A DNA stretch of 64,000 bases from the NCBI GenBank assembly GCA_963815655.1, contig CAWFHK010000001.1:3782001-3846000 (forward strand), read 5' to 3'. Numbering within the stretch: the first letter of the stretch is position 1; every line of letters begins with the position of its first letter. The notes beneath the pieces were generated by a model. The model was given only the letters and a program-made list of their open reading frames with translations, ran no database searches and was not told the DNA's origin. A program made the position numbers and the translations under genes. Shown piece by piece: positions 51,320 through 59,215 of this stretch. The stretch is from JAWOLE01 sp963815655 (lineage in GTDB: Bacteria > Acidobacteriota > Thermoanaerobaculia > UBA5066 > Gp7-AA6).

Positions 51320-52423
51320 ATGAGCGTGTCGAGCATCACGGCGCGAGTGCCGCGCGTCGAGGATCGGCTCCTTCTGCACCGGCAGATGATCGAGAGTCTC
51401 CCCTTTGCCTTGCTCGTCTGCGACGCCGCGACTCTCACGATCGTCGAGCACAATACGGCCGCGTCCTCTTTCTTCGGCCAGATCCACGCGTCGTCCCGCG
51501 CCTCGCGAAGCCTCGTCGGCCGCGAGGCGGGCGATTTCTTTCCGGATTTCGGTGAGACGCTCGAGCCGCTGCTCCGCCGGGCCGTCGAGACCGAGGAAGC
51601 CTGCTGTGCCGACGAGCTGCGCCTTCCCGCTCTCGGCGGCGAGCGCTTCGTCACGGTCACCGTGAAGCCGATGACGCTGGACGACGCCGTGATGTATCTC
51701 ATGGTCTCGATCCGGGAAGTCACGGAGCAGGTGGCGGCCCGCGAGAGGCAGCAGCACTTTCAGCGCATGGAGAGCGTCGGGGATCTCGCGGGGGGACTCG
51801 CCCACGACGTCAACAACATGCTGTTCGCCATCGGGGGCCACGCGTACCTGCTGCGGGCGTGCAACGAGATGACCGCGGAGGCGCTCGAAGAGCTCGACCG
51901 GATCGATGCCACAATCGCCCGCGCCCGCACGCTGACGAACAAGCTCCTGACGTTTGCCCGCGGAGGATCTCCCGAGCGGAAGCCCGTGCAGGTGAACGAG
52001 ACCGTGACGGAAACGCTCCGGATGCTCTCCGGCTCGCTCGGAGCGGAGGTGACGCTCGAGGTCTCGCTCGACCCGGACCTGCCCCTGATCCTCGCCGACA
52101 GCGGCGGCCTCCAGCAGATCCTGATGAACTTCTGCGTCAACGCTCGCGACGCCATGGAAGGCCGGGGGCGGCTGAAGATCCGGACGGCGCGGGAGGATGG
52201 CTCGGTGTTGCTCGAGGTGCGCGACAGCGGCCCGGGCATCCCCGCCGCGGTCCGTTCCCGGATCTTCGAGCCCTTCTTCACGACCAAGAAAGAGCACGGG
52301 ACCGGGCTCGGCCTCTCCGTCGTCTATGGCCTGGTCAAGAACTATGGCGGCAGCGTCCATGCCGGCAACGTCCGCGACGGCGGAGCGCGCTTCACCGTCA
52401 AGCTGCCCGCCCTGGAAGACTGA
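51320..52423 (+). CDS. Soluble PAS-domain sensor histidine kinase
   Basis: A 367-residue kinase with no membrane segment. A PAS-like domain is at about 20-135 (MIESLPFALLVCDAATLTIV), then the phospho-acceptor His in DLAGGLAHDVNNMLFAIGGH (about 160), an NtrB-like H box. The N box is MNFCVNARDAMEG, and G boxes are DSGPGIP and GTGLGLSVVYGLVK. Two adjacent cysteines (EACCADEL) in the PAS region are unusual. An in-frame ATG at 51167 would add 51 residues of unlikely composition, so the ATG at 51320 is preferred. No response regulator is adjacent. Confidence 0.88.
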   Translation: MSVSSITARVPRVEDRLLLHRQMIESLPFALLVCDAATLTIVEHNTAASSFFGQIHASSRASRSLVGREAGDFFPDFGETLEPLLRRAVETEEACCADELRLPALGGERFVTVTVKPMTLDDAVMYLMVSIREVTEQVAARERQQHFQRMESVGDLAGGLAHDVNNMLFAIGGHAYLLRACNEMTAEALEELDRIDATIARARTLTNKLLTFARGGSPERKPVQVNETVTETLRMLSGSLGAEVTLEVSLDPDLPLILADSGGLQQILMNFCVNARDAMEGRGRLKIRTAREDGSVLLEVRDSGPGIPAAVRSRIFEPFFTTKKEHGTGLGLSVVYGLVKNYGGSVHAGNVRDGGARFTVKLPALED

Positions 52424-52428
52424 CGCGC

Positions 52429-53577
52429 TCAGCGCGCGATGAGCACGGTCACCGTGTGGTCCTCCGGACTCGCCGTGACCCCGTCCGCGCGCCCGTTTCC
52501 GTCGAAGTCGGCGAGCAGGACGCGCCACGACCTTCCCGTTCCCGGCACCGTGGCGACGCGTGCGGGGGAGAGCCCGCCGGGGCCGCCGAAGGCGACCGTC
52601 AGGTCGCGGCTCCCGGCGTTGACGGTGACCGCGTCGGCGATCCCGTCGCCGTCCACGTCGCCGGCTGCCACGTTCCCGGGCGCGCGCCCCGCGGCGATTC
52701 TCGGTCCGAGGCGGAAGTTCCCCCGGCCGTCGCCGAGGAGAAAGGTGAGCGCGTCGCCGCTCGGATCCGATAGCTGGCCCGAATAGTTTCCGACGAGGAT
52801 GTCCGGCTTTCCGTCCCCGTTCACGTCCGCCACGGCGACGGTGAAGGGGCAGGGCCCGGCGGGGATCGGCGCGCGGTCGAAGCCCCGGAAATTTCCGCGG
52901 CCGTCGCCGAAGAGGATCGTCACGCCGCGCTCGGCCATGTTGGGAACGACGATGTCGGGCTTGCCGTCCCCGTCGAGGTCGGCCACGCGCAGGTTGCGGT
53001 AGGGCTTTCGGCCCGCCTCGATCGGGACTCCAGGGAGAGCGAAGCCCCCCTTGCCGTCTCCGGCGAGCAGCGTCAGGCGGTTCTCTCCCCAGCTGTCGAT
53101 GACAAGGTCGAGAGACCCGTCGCCGTTGACGTCGCTCGCGTCGATCGTGTGCGGATGGGGGCGGCTCCTCACGGAAAACGGCGACCCGGAAGCCGGTCGG
53201 AACCCTCCGTTTCCGTCCCCCAGGAGCAGCGTGACGCTCGCCACGCCGTGGTTCGCGATCGCGAGGTCGAGCCTTCCGTCCCGGTTGAAATCGGCGGCCG
53301 CGATCTCCGTCGGAGAGGGCCCCGCCGGGAAGGACCAGCCCCGCCGGAAATCCCCGCGCCCGTCCCCGAGAAAAACGAGCGCGTCGTCGGCGCCGTCGCT
53401 GCCGACGACCAGATCGAGCTTGCCGTCGCGGTTGAAGTCGCCGGCCGCGAGCGCTCCCGGCCGCCGGCTCTCGCCCAGGGAAATGACCCGCGGCTCCCGG
53501 AACGGACTGGACCGACCCGATCCCGAAGCAACCGCCGCCAGAAGACACATCAGAAGGACTCTCGTGATTCCTCTCAT
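52429..53577 (-). CDS. Secreted FG-GAP/VCBS repeat beta-propeller protein
   Basis: A 382-residue exported protein with seven FG-GAP repeats. Each repeat has a calcium-binding D-x-N/D-x-D-G motif (AGDFNRDGKLDLVVG, AADFNRDGRLDLAIA, ASDVNGDGSLDLVI, VADLDGDGKPDIVVP, VADVNGDGKPDILVG, AGDVDGDGIADAVTV, LADFDGNGRADGVTA). This fits a complete seven-bladed, integrin-alpha-like propeller. The signal peptide is MRGITRVLLMCLLAAVASGS. It is convergent with the kinase. A role in surface binding is likely; the ligand is unknown. Confidence 0.9.
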   Translation of the reverse strand: MRGITRVLLMCLLAAVASGSGRSSPFREPRVISLGESRRPGALAAGDFNRDGKLDLVVGSDGADDALVFLGDGRGDFRRGWSFPAGPSPTEIAAADFNRDGRLDLAIANHGVASVTLLLGDGNGGFRPASGSPFSVRSRPHPHTIDASDVNGDGSLDLVIDSWGENRLTLLAGDGKGGFALPGVPIEAGRKPYRNLRVADLDGDGKPDIVVPNMAERGVTILFGDGRGNFRGFDRAPIPAGPCPFTVAVADVNGDGKPDILVGNYSGQLSDPSGDALTFLLGDGRGNFRLGPRIAAGRAPGNVAAGDVDGDGIADAVTVNAGSRDLTVAFGGPGGLSPARVATVPGTGRSWRVLLADFDGNGRADGVTASPEDHTVTVLIAR

Positions 53578-53645
53578 GTCCGCAAAGACGGAGTAACTCC
53601 CTCAACTGTTATCCGACCTGCCGGTGTCCGCAGACGGGCCCCATC

Positions 53646-53736
53646 TCTGTCATCCTGAGCGAAGCGAAGGATCTGCCCTCGCGCTTCGAAAGATCCGGAA
53701 CAGATCCCTCGTCGCTCCGCTCCTCGGGATGACAGG
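53646..53736. repeat. Dispersed intergenic repeat (GTCATCC...GGATGACA family), compact copy
   Basis: A complete short copy: begins TGTCATCCTGAGCGAAGCGA and ends CTCCTCGGGATGACAG, the ends complementary. Confidence 0.85.
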
Positions 53737-53779
53737 GTTGCGGATTTCCGATTCTTCAGCAGCCTGCTAGCATAGCGTC

Positions 53780-55111
53780 ATGAGAGTTCTCTCTGTCAGA
53801 CCGCTCTTGTTGGCGGTGGCGGCGGCTTCGGTATTCCTGGGGGCGCGCGCGGCGGAGCCGCCTCCGGCCGTCCCGTTCATCGCCGACGACTACCCGCGGG
53901 CGCTGGCACAGGCGCGCGCGAAGAAGCTGCCGATCTTCGTCGAGGCCTGGGCCCCCTGGTGACACACGTGCCGTTCGATGAGGGCCTTCGTCTTCACGGA
54001 CAAGGCGCTCGCGCGGCACGCCGGACAGTTCGTCTGGCTCTCGATTGACACGGAAAAGCCGGGCAACGCTTCGTTCCTGACGAAGTTCCCGGTCGAGGCG
54101 TGGCCCTCCTTCTCTATCGTGGACTCGCGCACCGAGACGGTCGCCCTGCGGTGGGTCGGCGGCGCCACCGTCGGCCAGCTCGTGAAGATGCTGGACGATG
54201 GACGAAGGGCGGTCCGGGGGCCTGAGAAGGGGGTCGAGGAGATCCTGGCGCGCGCCGACCGCGCGTACGGCGAGAGGAACAGCGCCGACGCGGTCCGCGG
54301 CTACCGCGAGGCGCTTGCCGCCGCGCCGAAAGAGTGGCCGCGCTACGGCCGCGCCGTCGAGTCGCTCCTCTTTGCCCTGCAGAGGATCCATGACGAGAAG
54401 GGGTGCGCCGAGACCGCGCGCGACGCGTTCGCGAGGCTGCGCCAAACCTCCTCGGCCGCCAACGTCGCGGCGAGCGGTCTCGACTGCGCCCTGGGCCTCA
54501 AGGCCGAGGATCCTTCGCGCGCGGCGCTTGTCGCGGCGCTCGCCGCGGACTGCCGGGAGGTCCTCGCGGAGCGCCGCCCGAACATCGCCGCGGACGACAT
54601 CTCGTCGGTCTACGACGAGCTCGCGTCCGAGCGTGAGGACGCGAAGGACGAAGACGGAAGGAAGAAGGTTCTGTCGGAGCGCGCCGCCTTTCTCGAAGGC
54701 GAAGCGGCGCGCGCGAAGACCCCCGACGCGCGCGCGGTCTTCGATTCGCACCGGGTCTCGACGTACGTGGCTCTCGGGGAACCCGAGCGCGCCATCCCGA
54801 TGCTCGAAGCCTCCGAGCGGGACCTTCCCGAGGATTACAACCCGCCGGCGCGCCTGGCGTACGCCTACAAGGCCATGAAGAAGTACGACGAGGCCCTGGC
54901 CGCCTCCGACCGCGCGCTGGCCAAAGCCTACGGCCCCAGGAAGATCGGGATCCTCCAGACCCGCGCCGACATCTACGCGGCGAAGGGAGATCCGGTCGCC
55001 GCGCGCAAGACGTTGGAAGAGACGCTCCGCTACGCCGAAGGGCTGCCGCCCGGCCAGCGCTCCGAAAGGACGATCGCGTCCCTCAAGAAGAAGATCGAGG
55101 CGATGCCTTAG
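53780..55111 (+). CDS. Secreted thioredoxin-like/TPR selenoprotein (in-frame UGA, UxxC motif)
   Basis: Read through TGA 53960-53962, this is a 443-residue exported protein. A signal peptide (MRVLSVRPLLLAVAAASVFL) is followed by the thioredoxin opening (LAQARAKKLPIFVEAWAPW), the TGA, then HTCRSMRAFVFTDKALAR in the same frame. Thioredoxin-like proteins have WCxxC here, so the TGA is at the first catalytic Cys (Sec61-His-Thr-Cys64). The domain continues normally to the cis-Pro region (FPVEAWPSFSIVDSRTE). The rest is a helical TPR-like region (LLFALQRIHDEKGCAETARD, AYKAMKKYDEALAASDRALA). A stem-loop from 53984 (GCCTT/AAGGC) lies about 22 bases after the TGA, a possible SECIS. No base shift is needed; a nonsense mutation is the alternative. 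It would act as a periplasmic disulfide or peroxide reductase. Confidence 0.83.
53960..53962 (+). other. Probable selenocysteine UGA codon (thioredoxin-like)
   Basis: TGA codon 61, at the first cysteine of the thioredoxin motif, with uninterrupted coding on both sides. Confidence 0.8.
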
Positions 55112-55127
55112 GAGGCTACCCGCGCAC

Positions 55128-55193
55128 ATTCTGAGGAGCCCCTCCGCGTCCTGATGTCATTCCGAGCGCAGCGAGGAATCTGCCCCGGGCTAG
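55128..55193. repeat. Dispersed GTCATCC-family repeat, left half (interrupted)
   Basis: TGATGTCATTCCGAGCGCAG and GAGGAATCTGCCCCGGGCTAG form the left part of a repeat block interrupted at CTAG by the 504-bp element; the right part resumes at 55698. Confidence 0.75.
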
Positions 55194-55697
55194 GTGTCAT
55201 TTCTCAACACGTTGTTTCCACTCCGGGGCCTTCGTCACCGACAACCGCCCCGAGACGCCATCGTTGCCCTCTGCGGCACGCGGCGGCCGGGCCGCACGGA
55301 GAAACCTCTGGCCGCCGCTCCGGTCCGAGGGCACAGAGGACTGATCGTGAAACGAGGTTCGTGGTGTGTGCCCTCGGACAGGGCCGCTGCCGGGCAACGC
55401 CGTCGCCTCCGGGCTGCACAGAGTCTTATGAGCCGTGTGTCAGCCACGGCGGCGGGACGCCTCCCGGTGGCGGCCGTGAGCGAAGGCGCACCACCCAGGA
55501 CCCTCTTTCGCCTCCTCTGCAATGCGCCTTCGCGCTAGAGCGACGGCCGGTCCTCCCGTAAACGGCCTGCCGGAGCGTGCCGCCGAGGGAGGGGGCCCGA
55601 CGCCGGGGCGGGTTGTCAGCGGAATTTCCGGCCCAGACCCCTCCTCCCCACTCAGCCATCGCGCAAGTCATGGGAACAACGTGTTGAGAAATCACGG
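55194..55697. mobile_element. 504-bp MITE-like element with 18-bp terminal inverted repeats and CTAG target duplication
   Basis: ATTTCTCAACACGTTGTT at 55199-55216 is repeated exactly in inverted form at 55675-55692. CTAG flanks the element on both sides (55190-55193 and 55698-55701). Removing the element and one CTAG restores a GTCATCC-family repeat that matches the uninterrupted copy at 9325-9375. The interior is GC-rich with a strong internal dyad (GTCCGAGGGCACA near 55333 and its complement near 55367) and open frames I do not recognise, none transposase-like. It is best explained as a non-autonomous transposable element moved by a transposase elsewhere. Confidence 0.75.
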
Positions 55698-55812
55698 CTA
55701 GCTTCAGCAAGGCGGTTGTCGTGGTCGGGACAGGCTCAGCGACGAAGAATCGGCTCCGCTCCGATCGGCTCGTCATGGCCGGAGCAGATCCTTCGCTGCG
55801 CTCTGGATGACA
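55698..55812. repeat. Dispersed GTCATCC-family repeat, right half
   Basis: CAAGGCGGTTGTCGTGGTCG then GGGACAGGCTCAGCGACGAA to CTGGATGACAAACG, continuing the repeat from 55128. Confidence 0.75.
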
Positions 55813-55856
55813 AACGGAGACGCTCACGATACAGACGGAGCGACAGCCCGCGACAC

Positions 55857-56237
55857 TCAATCCTTCGGCTTCTCGCCTTCAGGATTGAGGGTGGCGAGCC
55901 AGCGTTCGAACGCCGCCTTGTCCTCGCCCTTGAGGCGGCGGAGGACCCCCGCGGAGTGGGATGACGGGACCTTCGGATCATCGAAGGGGAGCCTTGCGTA
56001 CATCTTTCCGCCCGGCTCGTGACAGGGAGCGCAATGCTCTTTCAGCGCCGGCCGGACCGCGCTCGCCCACAAGTCGGGAGCCTCCGTGGGAACCGGCGGA
56101 GGCGGGGAGGGAATCGCCGTCGGAGCGGCGGCGAGGGGTGTCGGCGCCGCCGGGGTCGCTTTCGTTCCCGCGCACTCCCGCGTCTGGAGCAGGGCCGCCA
56201 GCGGCAGGGCCAGGACAGCCATCGGGAACCGCGTCAT
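55857..56237 (-). CDS. Secreted single-haem c-type cytochrome-like protein
   Basis: A 126-residue exported protein. A hydrophobic N-terminus (RFPMAVLALPLAALLQ) precedes a Pro/Ala linker, then the haem-binding CAPCH (in ALKEHCAPCHEPGGKMYARL) and a helix ending FERWLATLNPEGEK. Layout is that of planctomycete-type or DUF-like cytochrome c domains. Electron partners are not evident; the neighbour upstream on the same strand is an FKBP. Confidence 0.8.
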   Translation of the reverse strand: MTRFPMAVLALPLAALLQTRECAGTKATPAAPTPLAAAPTAIPSPPPPVPTEAPDLWASAVRPALKEHCAPCHEPGGKMYARLPFDDPKVPSSHSAGVLRRLKGEDKAAFERWLATLNPEGEKPKD

Positions 56238-56322
56238 CAGACTCTCATACGAACGGGTCGAGTTGGAGATTTCACGAGGGACGGGCGGGGCGGCGGACCG
56301 CCCCGCCTCCTCGGTCCACTTT

Positions 56323-56775
56323 CTACTTGATGCCGAGCAGCTCGACCTCGAAGAGGAGCGTCGAGTTGGGCGGAATCACTTTCCCGACCCCGCGCGCGCC
56401 GTAGGCGAGCGAGGGCGGGATGAGCAGGTTGCGCTTCCCGCCGACCTTCATCGTCGCCACGCCTTCGTCCCACCCCTTGATGACCATTCCGCGGCCGATC
56501 GCGAACTCGAAGGGCTGTCCATGGTCCAGGGAGCTGTCGAACTTGGCGCCCTTCGCGCCGTTTTCCCAGAGCCAGCCGGTGTAGTGCATCACGCAGGTCT
56601 GGCCGGTCTTGGGCTGGGCTCCCGTGCCCACCTTGACGTCCTCGTACTGGAGACCGCTCGCCGTCTTCTGCATCTTGGATTCGCCTTTCTTCTCCTTCTC
56701 GTCGCCGGACGCCGGAAGCGCCACGAGGGCGATCGCCGCGAGGGCCGCCACGAGAATCGATGCCGTCCTCTTCAT
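56323..56775 (-). CDS. FKBP-type peptidyl-prolyl cis-trans isomerase, exported
   Basis: A 150-residue exported FKBP. A signal peptide (MKRTASILVAALAAIALVAL) and short Lys/Glu linker precede the isomerase domain: VKVGTGAQPKTGQTCVMHYT, GWLWENGAKGAKFDSSLDHG, FEFAIGRGMVIKGWDEGVAT, ending NSTLLFEVELLGIK. The active-site aromatic and Asp residues of FKBP are in place. It assists folding of exported proteins. There are 85 bases between it and the cytochrome gene on the same strand. Confidence 0.95.
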   Translation of the reverse strand: MKRTASILVAALAAIALVALPASGDEKEKKGESKMQKTASGLQYEDVKVGTGAQPKTGQTCVMHYTGWLWENGAKGAKFDSSLDHGQPFEFAIGRGMVIKGWDEGVATMKVGGKRNLLIPPSLAYGARGVGKVIPPNSTLLFEVELLGIK

Positions 56776-56866
56776 CGGTTCGGTTTCCTTTCACGCAAAT
56801 CGGGCCTTCCCATTAAGGCGCGCTCGCCGCATTATGTCCGATGCGAGGGGGTGCCCCTCACCCCGA

Positions 56867-56887
56867 CCCTCTCCCGCCGGGAGAGGG
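56867..56887. repeat. Dispersed palindrome CCCTCTCCC/GGGAGAGGG
   Basis: Same 9-bp inverted repeat as at 46660, here immediately upstream of the DinB gene; its GGGAGAGGGAGG arm provides part of the ribosome-binding region. Confidence 0.65.
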
Positions 56888-56900
56888 AGGAGGCCGGAAC

Positions 56901-57437
56901 ATGGACGAGAGCGGGTATCTCGGGGAAGCGATTCGGCAGTTCCGCGGCCTGAAGAAACTGGCGGACAGGGCGCTGGCCCAGACGACGCCGGCGGACTTCT
57001 TCGCCACGCTCGACGAGGAATCCAACAGCATCGCGCTCATCGTGAAGCACATCGCGGGCAACATGCGCTCCCGCTGGGCCGACTTCCTGACAACCGACGG
57101 AGAGAAGGAAGACCGGCACCGGGACTCCGAGTTCCTCGTCGAGCCCGGCGACACGCGCGAGAGTCTCGAGCGGCGCTGGAACGAGGGGTGGGGCCTCCTC
57201 TTCTCGGCGATCGAGCCCCTCGAGGCCGAGGACCTCCGGAGGACCGTGACGATCCGGGGCGAGCCCCACTCGGTCCTCCGGGCGATCAACCGCCAGATCG
57301 CCCACTACGCCTACCACGTCGGGCAGCTCGTGTTCCTGGCGAAGCACTTCGCCGGGAGCCGGTGGGAATCGCTCTCCATCCCGCGGGACCAGTCCGAGGA
57401 ATTCAACCGGCGGCGCGGCCGGGGAGTCCCCCGTTGA
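56901..57437 (+). CDS. DinB-like/DUF1572 four-helix protein
   Basis: A 178-residue protein of the DUF1572 branch of the DinB/YfiT superfamily. Metal-site histidines are seen in SIALIVKHIAGNMRSRWADF (about residue 50) and in INRQIAHYAYHVGQLVFLAK (about 140). Many family members are thiol transferases using bacillithiol or mycothiol, but the role here is unknown. The ATG directly follows a GGAGGAGG-type site that is part of the dispersed palindrome. Confidence 0.87.
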   Translation: MDESGYLGEAIRQFRGLKKLADRALAQTTPADFFATLDEESNSIALIVKHIAGNMRSRWADFLTTDGEKEDRHRDSEFLVEPGDTRESLERRWNEGWGLLFSAIEPLEAEDLRRTVTIRGEPHSVLRAINRQIAHYAYHVGQLVFLAKHFAGSRWESLSIPRDQSEEFNRRRGRGVPR

Positions 57438-57550
57438 GCCGTCTGCATCAGGACCATCGTCCAAGAGACAAACGCGCGCCGCTGGGGCAGAATGAGGGCA
57501 CAGTTTCTGAATAACTTTCGGTGGGAGTCCGTTCGGGCGCGGAGGGAGCG

Positions 57551-57925
57551 ATGGGCAAAGAAGCAAAGAGGGAACATCAGACAGAACCCTGGATGCAGGA
57601 CGGCCGCAACATTCTCGATTCGCGCGGATGGACCCTGGCGAGCGCGCAATTCCCCGACGACGCGCGCCGCATCGTGGCCGCGATCAACGCGGTCCAGGGG
57701 ATCCCGACGGACGCCCTGGAATCCTGGAGCGTCAACGTCATCGGCGCGCCGATCGAGTCTCCCGCCGCCGGCGGAGCGGGGCCGAGCGACGGATCAGACT
57801 CCCTTCCGAACGAGCGGCGCGTTGGCAGCCGGCGCCACGGAGATCGCCGCGAATCCCACCACACGCTGAGCATCTTTGGAGCGGGGCCGCACCGGGAAGG
57901 CGAAGGGGGAAAGGACAGCCGGTAA
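57551..57925 (+). CDS. Hypothetical protein
   Basis: A 124-residue protein; ATG 57551 has GGAGGGAG a few bases upstream. The centre reads like a conserved hypothetical (RNILDSRGWTLASAQFPDDA, AAINAVQGIPTDALESWSVN); the last 50 residues are charged and probably disordered (ERRVGSRRHGDRRESHH). No family recognised. It is spaced 25 bases from the hydrolase gene that follows. Confidence 0.55.
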   Translation: MGKEAKREHQTEPWMQDGRNILDSRGWTLASAQFPDDARRIVAAINAVQGIPTDALESWSVNVIGAPIESPAAGGAGPSDGSDSLPNERRVGSRRHGDRRESHHTLSIFGAGPHREGEGGKDSR

Positions 57926-57950
57926 GTCGGTTCCCGACTATCATCCGTCG

Positions 57951-58583
57951 ATGGAGCCGGCGCGGCTGCTCTTCGACGGGCCGGAGGAGGCGCGGCTGAC
58001 TCTCGTTCTGGCGCACGGCGCGGGCGCGCCGATGAACTCCCCGTTCCTGAACGCCGTGGCGCGGGGCGTGGCCGAAGGCGGCACGCGCGTGGCGCGCTTC
58101 GAGTTTCCCTACATGCACGCGAGGCGGGAGGGGGGCAGGCGCGGCGCGCCCGACCGCCCTCCGGTCCTCGAGCAAGGGTGGCGGGACGTGATCGCGCAGC
58201 TGGGCGGCGGCGGGCGTCTCGTGATCGGCGGCAAGTCTCTCGGGGGGCGCATCGCGAGCATGGTCGCCGACGAGGCCGGGGTCCGCGGGCTCGTCTGCCT
58301 CGGATATCCCTTCCACCCGCCGGGCAAGCCGGAGCGCCAGCGGACGAAGCACCTCGAGACCCTGCGCACGCCCGCGCTCATCGTGCAGGGGACGCGTGAC
58401 GCCCTCGGCTCGCGCGAGGACGTGGCCGGCTATCGCCTCTCCGCGGCCATCCGGATCGCCTGGATCGAGGACGGAGACCATTCCTTCAAGCCGAGGGCCG
58501 CGTCCGGCCGCACCGAAGCGCAGAACCTCGCGGAGGCCATCGCCCGCGTGCTGGAATTCCTCGCCTCAGTCGCGCTCTCCTGA
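57951..58583 (+). CDS. Alpha/beta hydrolase, KANSL3/TEX30 family
   Basis: A 210-residue alpha/beta hydrolase. The N-terminal strand and oxyanion loop are LVLAHGAGAPMNSPFL, nucleophile elbow IGGKSLGGRIASMV (Ser about 103), acid in VQGTRDALGSRED and catalytic His in IEDGDHSFKPR. Length and motif order match the TEX30/KANSL3-like bacterial proteins. Substrate unknown. Confidence 0.87.
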   Translation: MEPARLLFDGPEEARLTLVLAHGAGAPMNSPFLNAVARGVAEGGTRVARFEFPYMHARREGGRRGAPDRPPVLEQGWRDVIAQLGGGGRLVIGGKSLGGRIASMVADEAGVRGLVCLGYPFHPPGKPERQRTKHLETLRTPALIVQGTRDALGSREDVAGYRLSAAIRIAWIEDGDHSFKPRAASGRTEAQNLAEAIARVLEFLASVALS

Positions 58584-58714
58584 TCCCGTAAGCGCTGCTT
58601 CGCCCGTTCGCTCCGCGCATGGAACGATCTTGCGAAACGTCGGCCCGACGGTGAGTGGGTCCGTCTCGAAGCCGGGGCGCTTGGGAAGAGACGGGCGGGC
58701 GCAACGGCCCGCCC

Positions 58715-58906
58715 CTACGGCGCCGGAGTCGTGGCCTTTCCGAGCTGGCGCAGGAGGTCCTTCAGGAAGGCTTCCTTCTTCTTGAGGTCTTCGCGGAAAT
58801 CCATGCTGTCGGTATTGGCCACCTCCATCCGCAGGTCCGAGACGTATTCCGCCAGCACCTGCGCGAGGATCTCCGCCTGGTCGGAGCTCAAGGTCAGTGT
58901 CGGCAC
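58715..58906 (-). CDS. Small helical hypothetical protein
   Basis: A 63-residue protein with a clearly amphipathic helical pattern (LSSDQAEILAQVLAEYVSDL, KKKEAFLKDLLRQLGKATT). Its size, codon bias and an AGGTGCGATC-type region before the ATG support it as real. Small proteins of this pattern are frequent in Acidobacteria and Deltaproteobacteria; role unknown. Confidence 0.6.
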   Translation of the reverse strand: MPTLTLSSDQAEILAQVLAEYVSDLRMEVANTDSMDFREDLKKKEAFLKDLLRQLGKATTPAP

Positions 58907-58972
58907 GATCGCACCTCCCGGGGGAAGTCTCGCACGTTCGAAAGCGAGAACGATCGGCGGTAAGCTCTCCCC

Positions 58973-59215
58973 ATGGCCAGGGGTTGGGGCCGTAGCGAAG
59001 AAGACCAGGAAGCCGAGAAAGAACAGGCGGTTGAAGAGAAAGGAGCCGGACCGAGCGTCCGGCGTCCCGACGCCGAGGCGATCGCCGCCCGCCGACGGCT
59101 CGAGATGACGCTCGCGCGCATCGACGAGCAGCTCGCCAGGGACCCGAGCCCGGTGCGCCGGCAGGCCCTGGAGATGGCGCGGTCGGAAATCCTCGCCCGA
59201 ATGCCCTCCGGATGA
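58973..59215 (+). CDS. Small charged hypothetical protein
   Basis: An 80-residue protein, mostly helical and charged (EDQEAEKEQAVEEKG, then AIAARRRLEMTLARIDEQLA). Its stop overlaps the xth start (ATGA), suggesting co-translation with exonuclease III. No known family. Confidence 0.6.
   Translation: MARGWGRSEEDQEAEKEQAVEEKGAGPSVRRPDAEAIAARRRLEMTLARIDEQLARDPSPVRRQALEMARSEILARMPSG

Noticed and set aside
53780..53962. A free-standing 60-residue secreted peptide ending at 53962
   Set aside because: The same frame continues past the TGA with the rest of a thioredoxin fold, so this is the N-terminus of a longer selenoprotein.
55194..55697. RNase P RNA, tmRNA or another housekeeping RNA
   Set aside because: The conserved cores of these RNAs could not be found, while terminal inverted repeats and a target duplication identify a mobile element.
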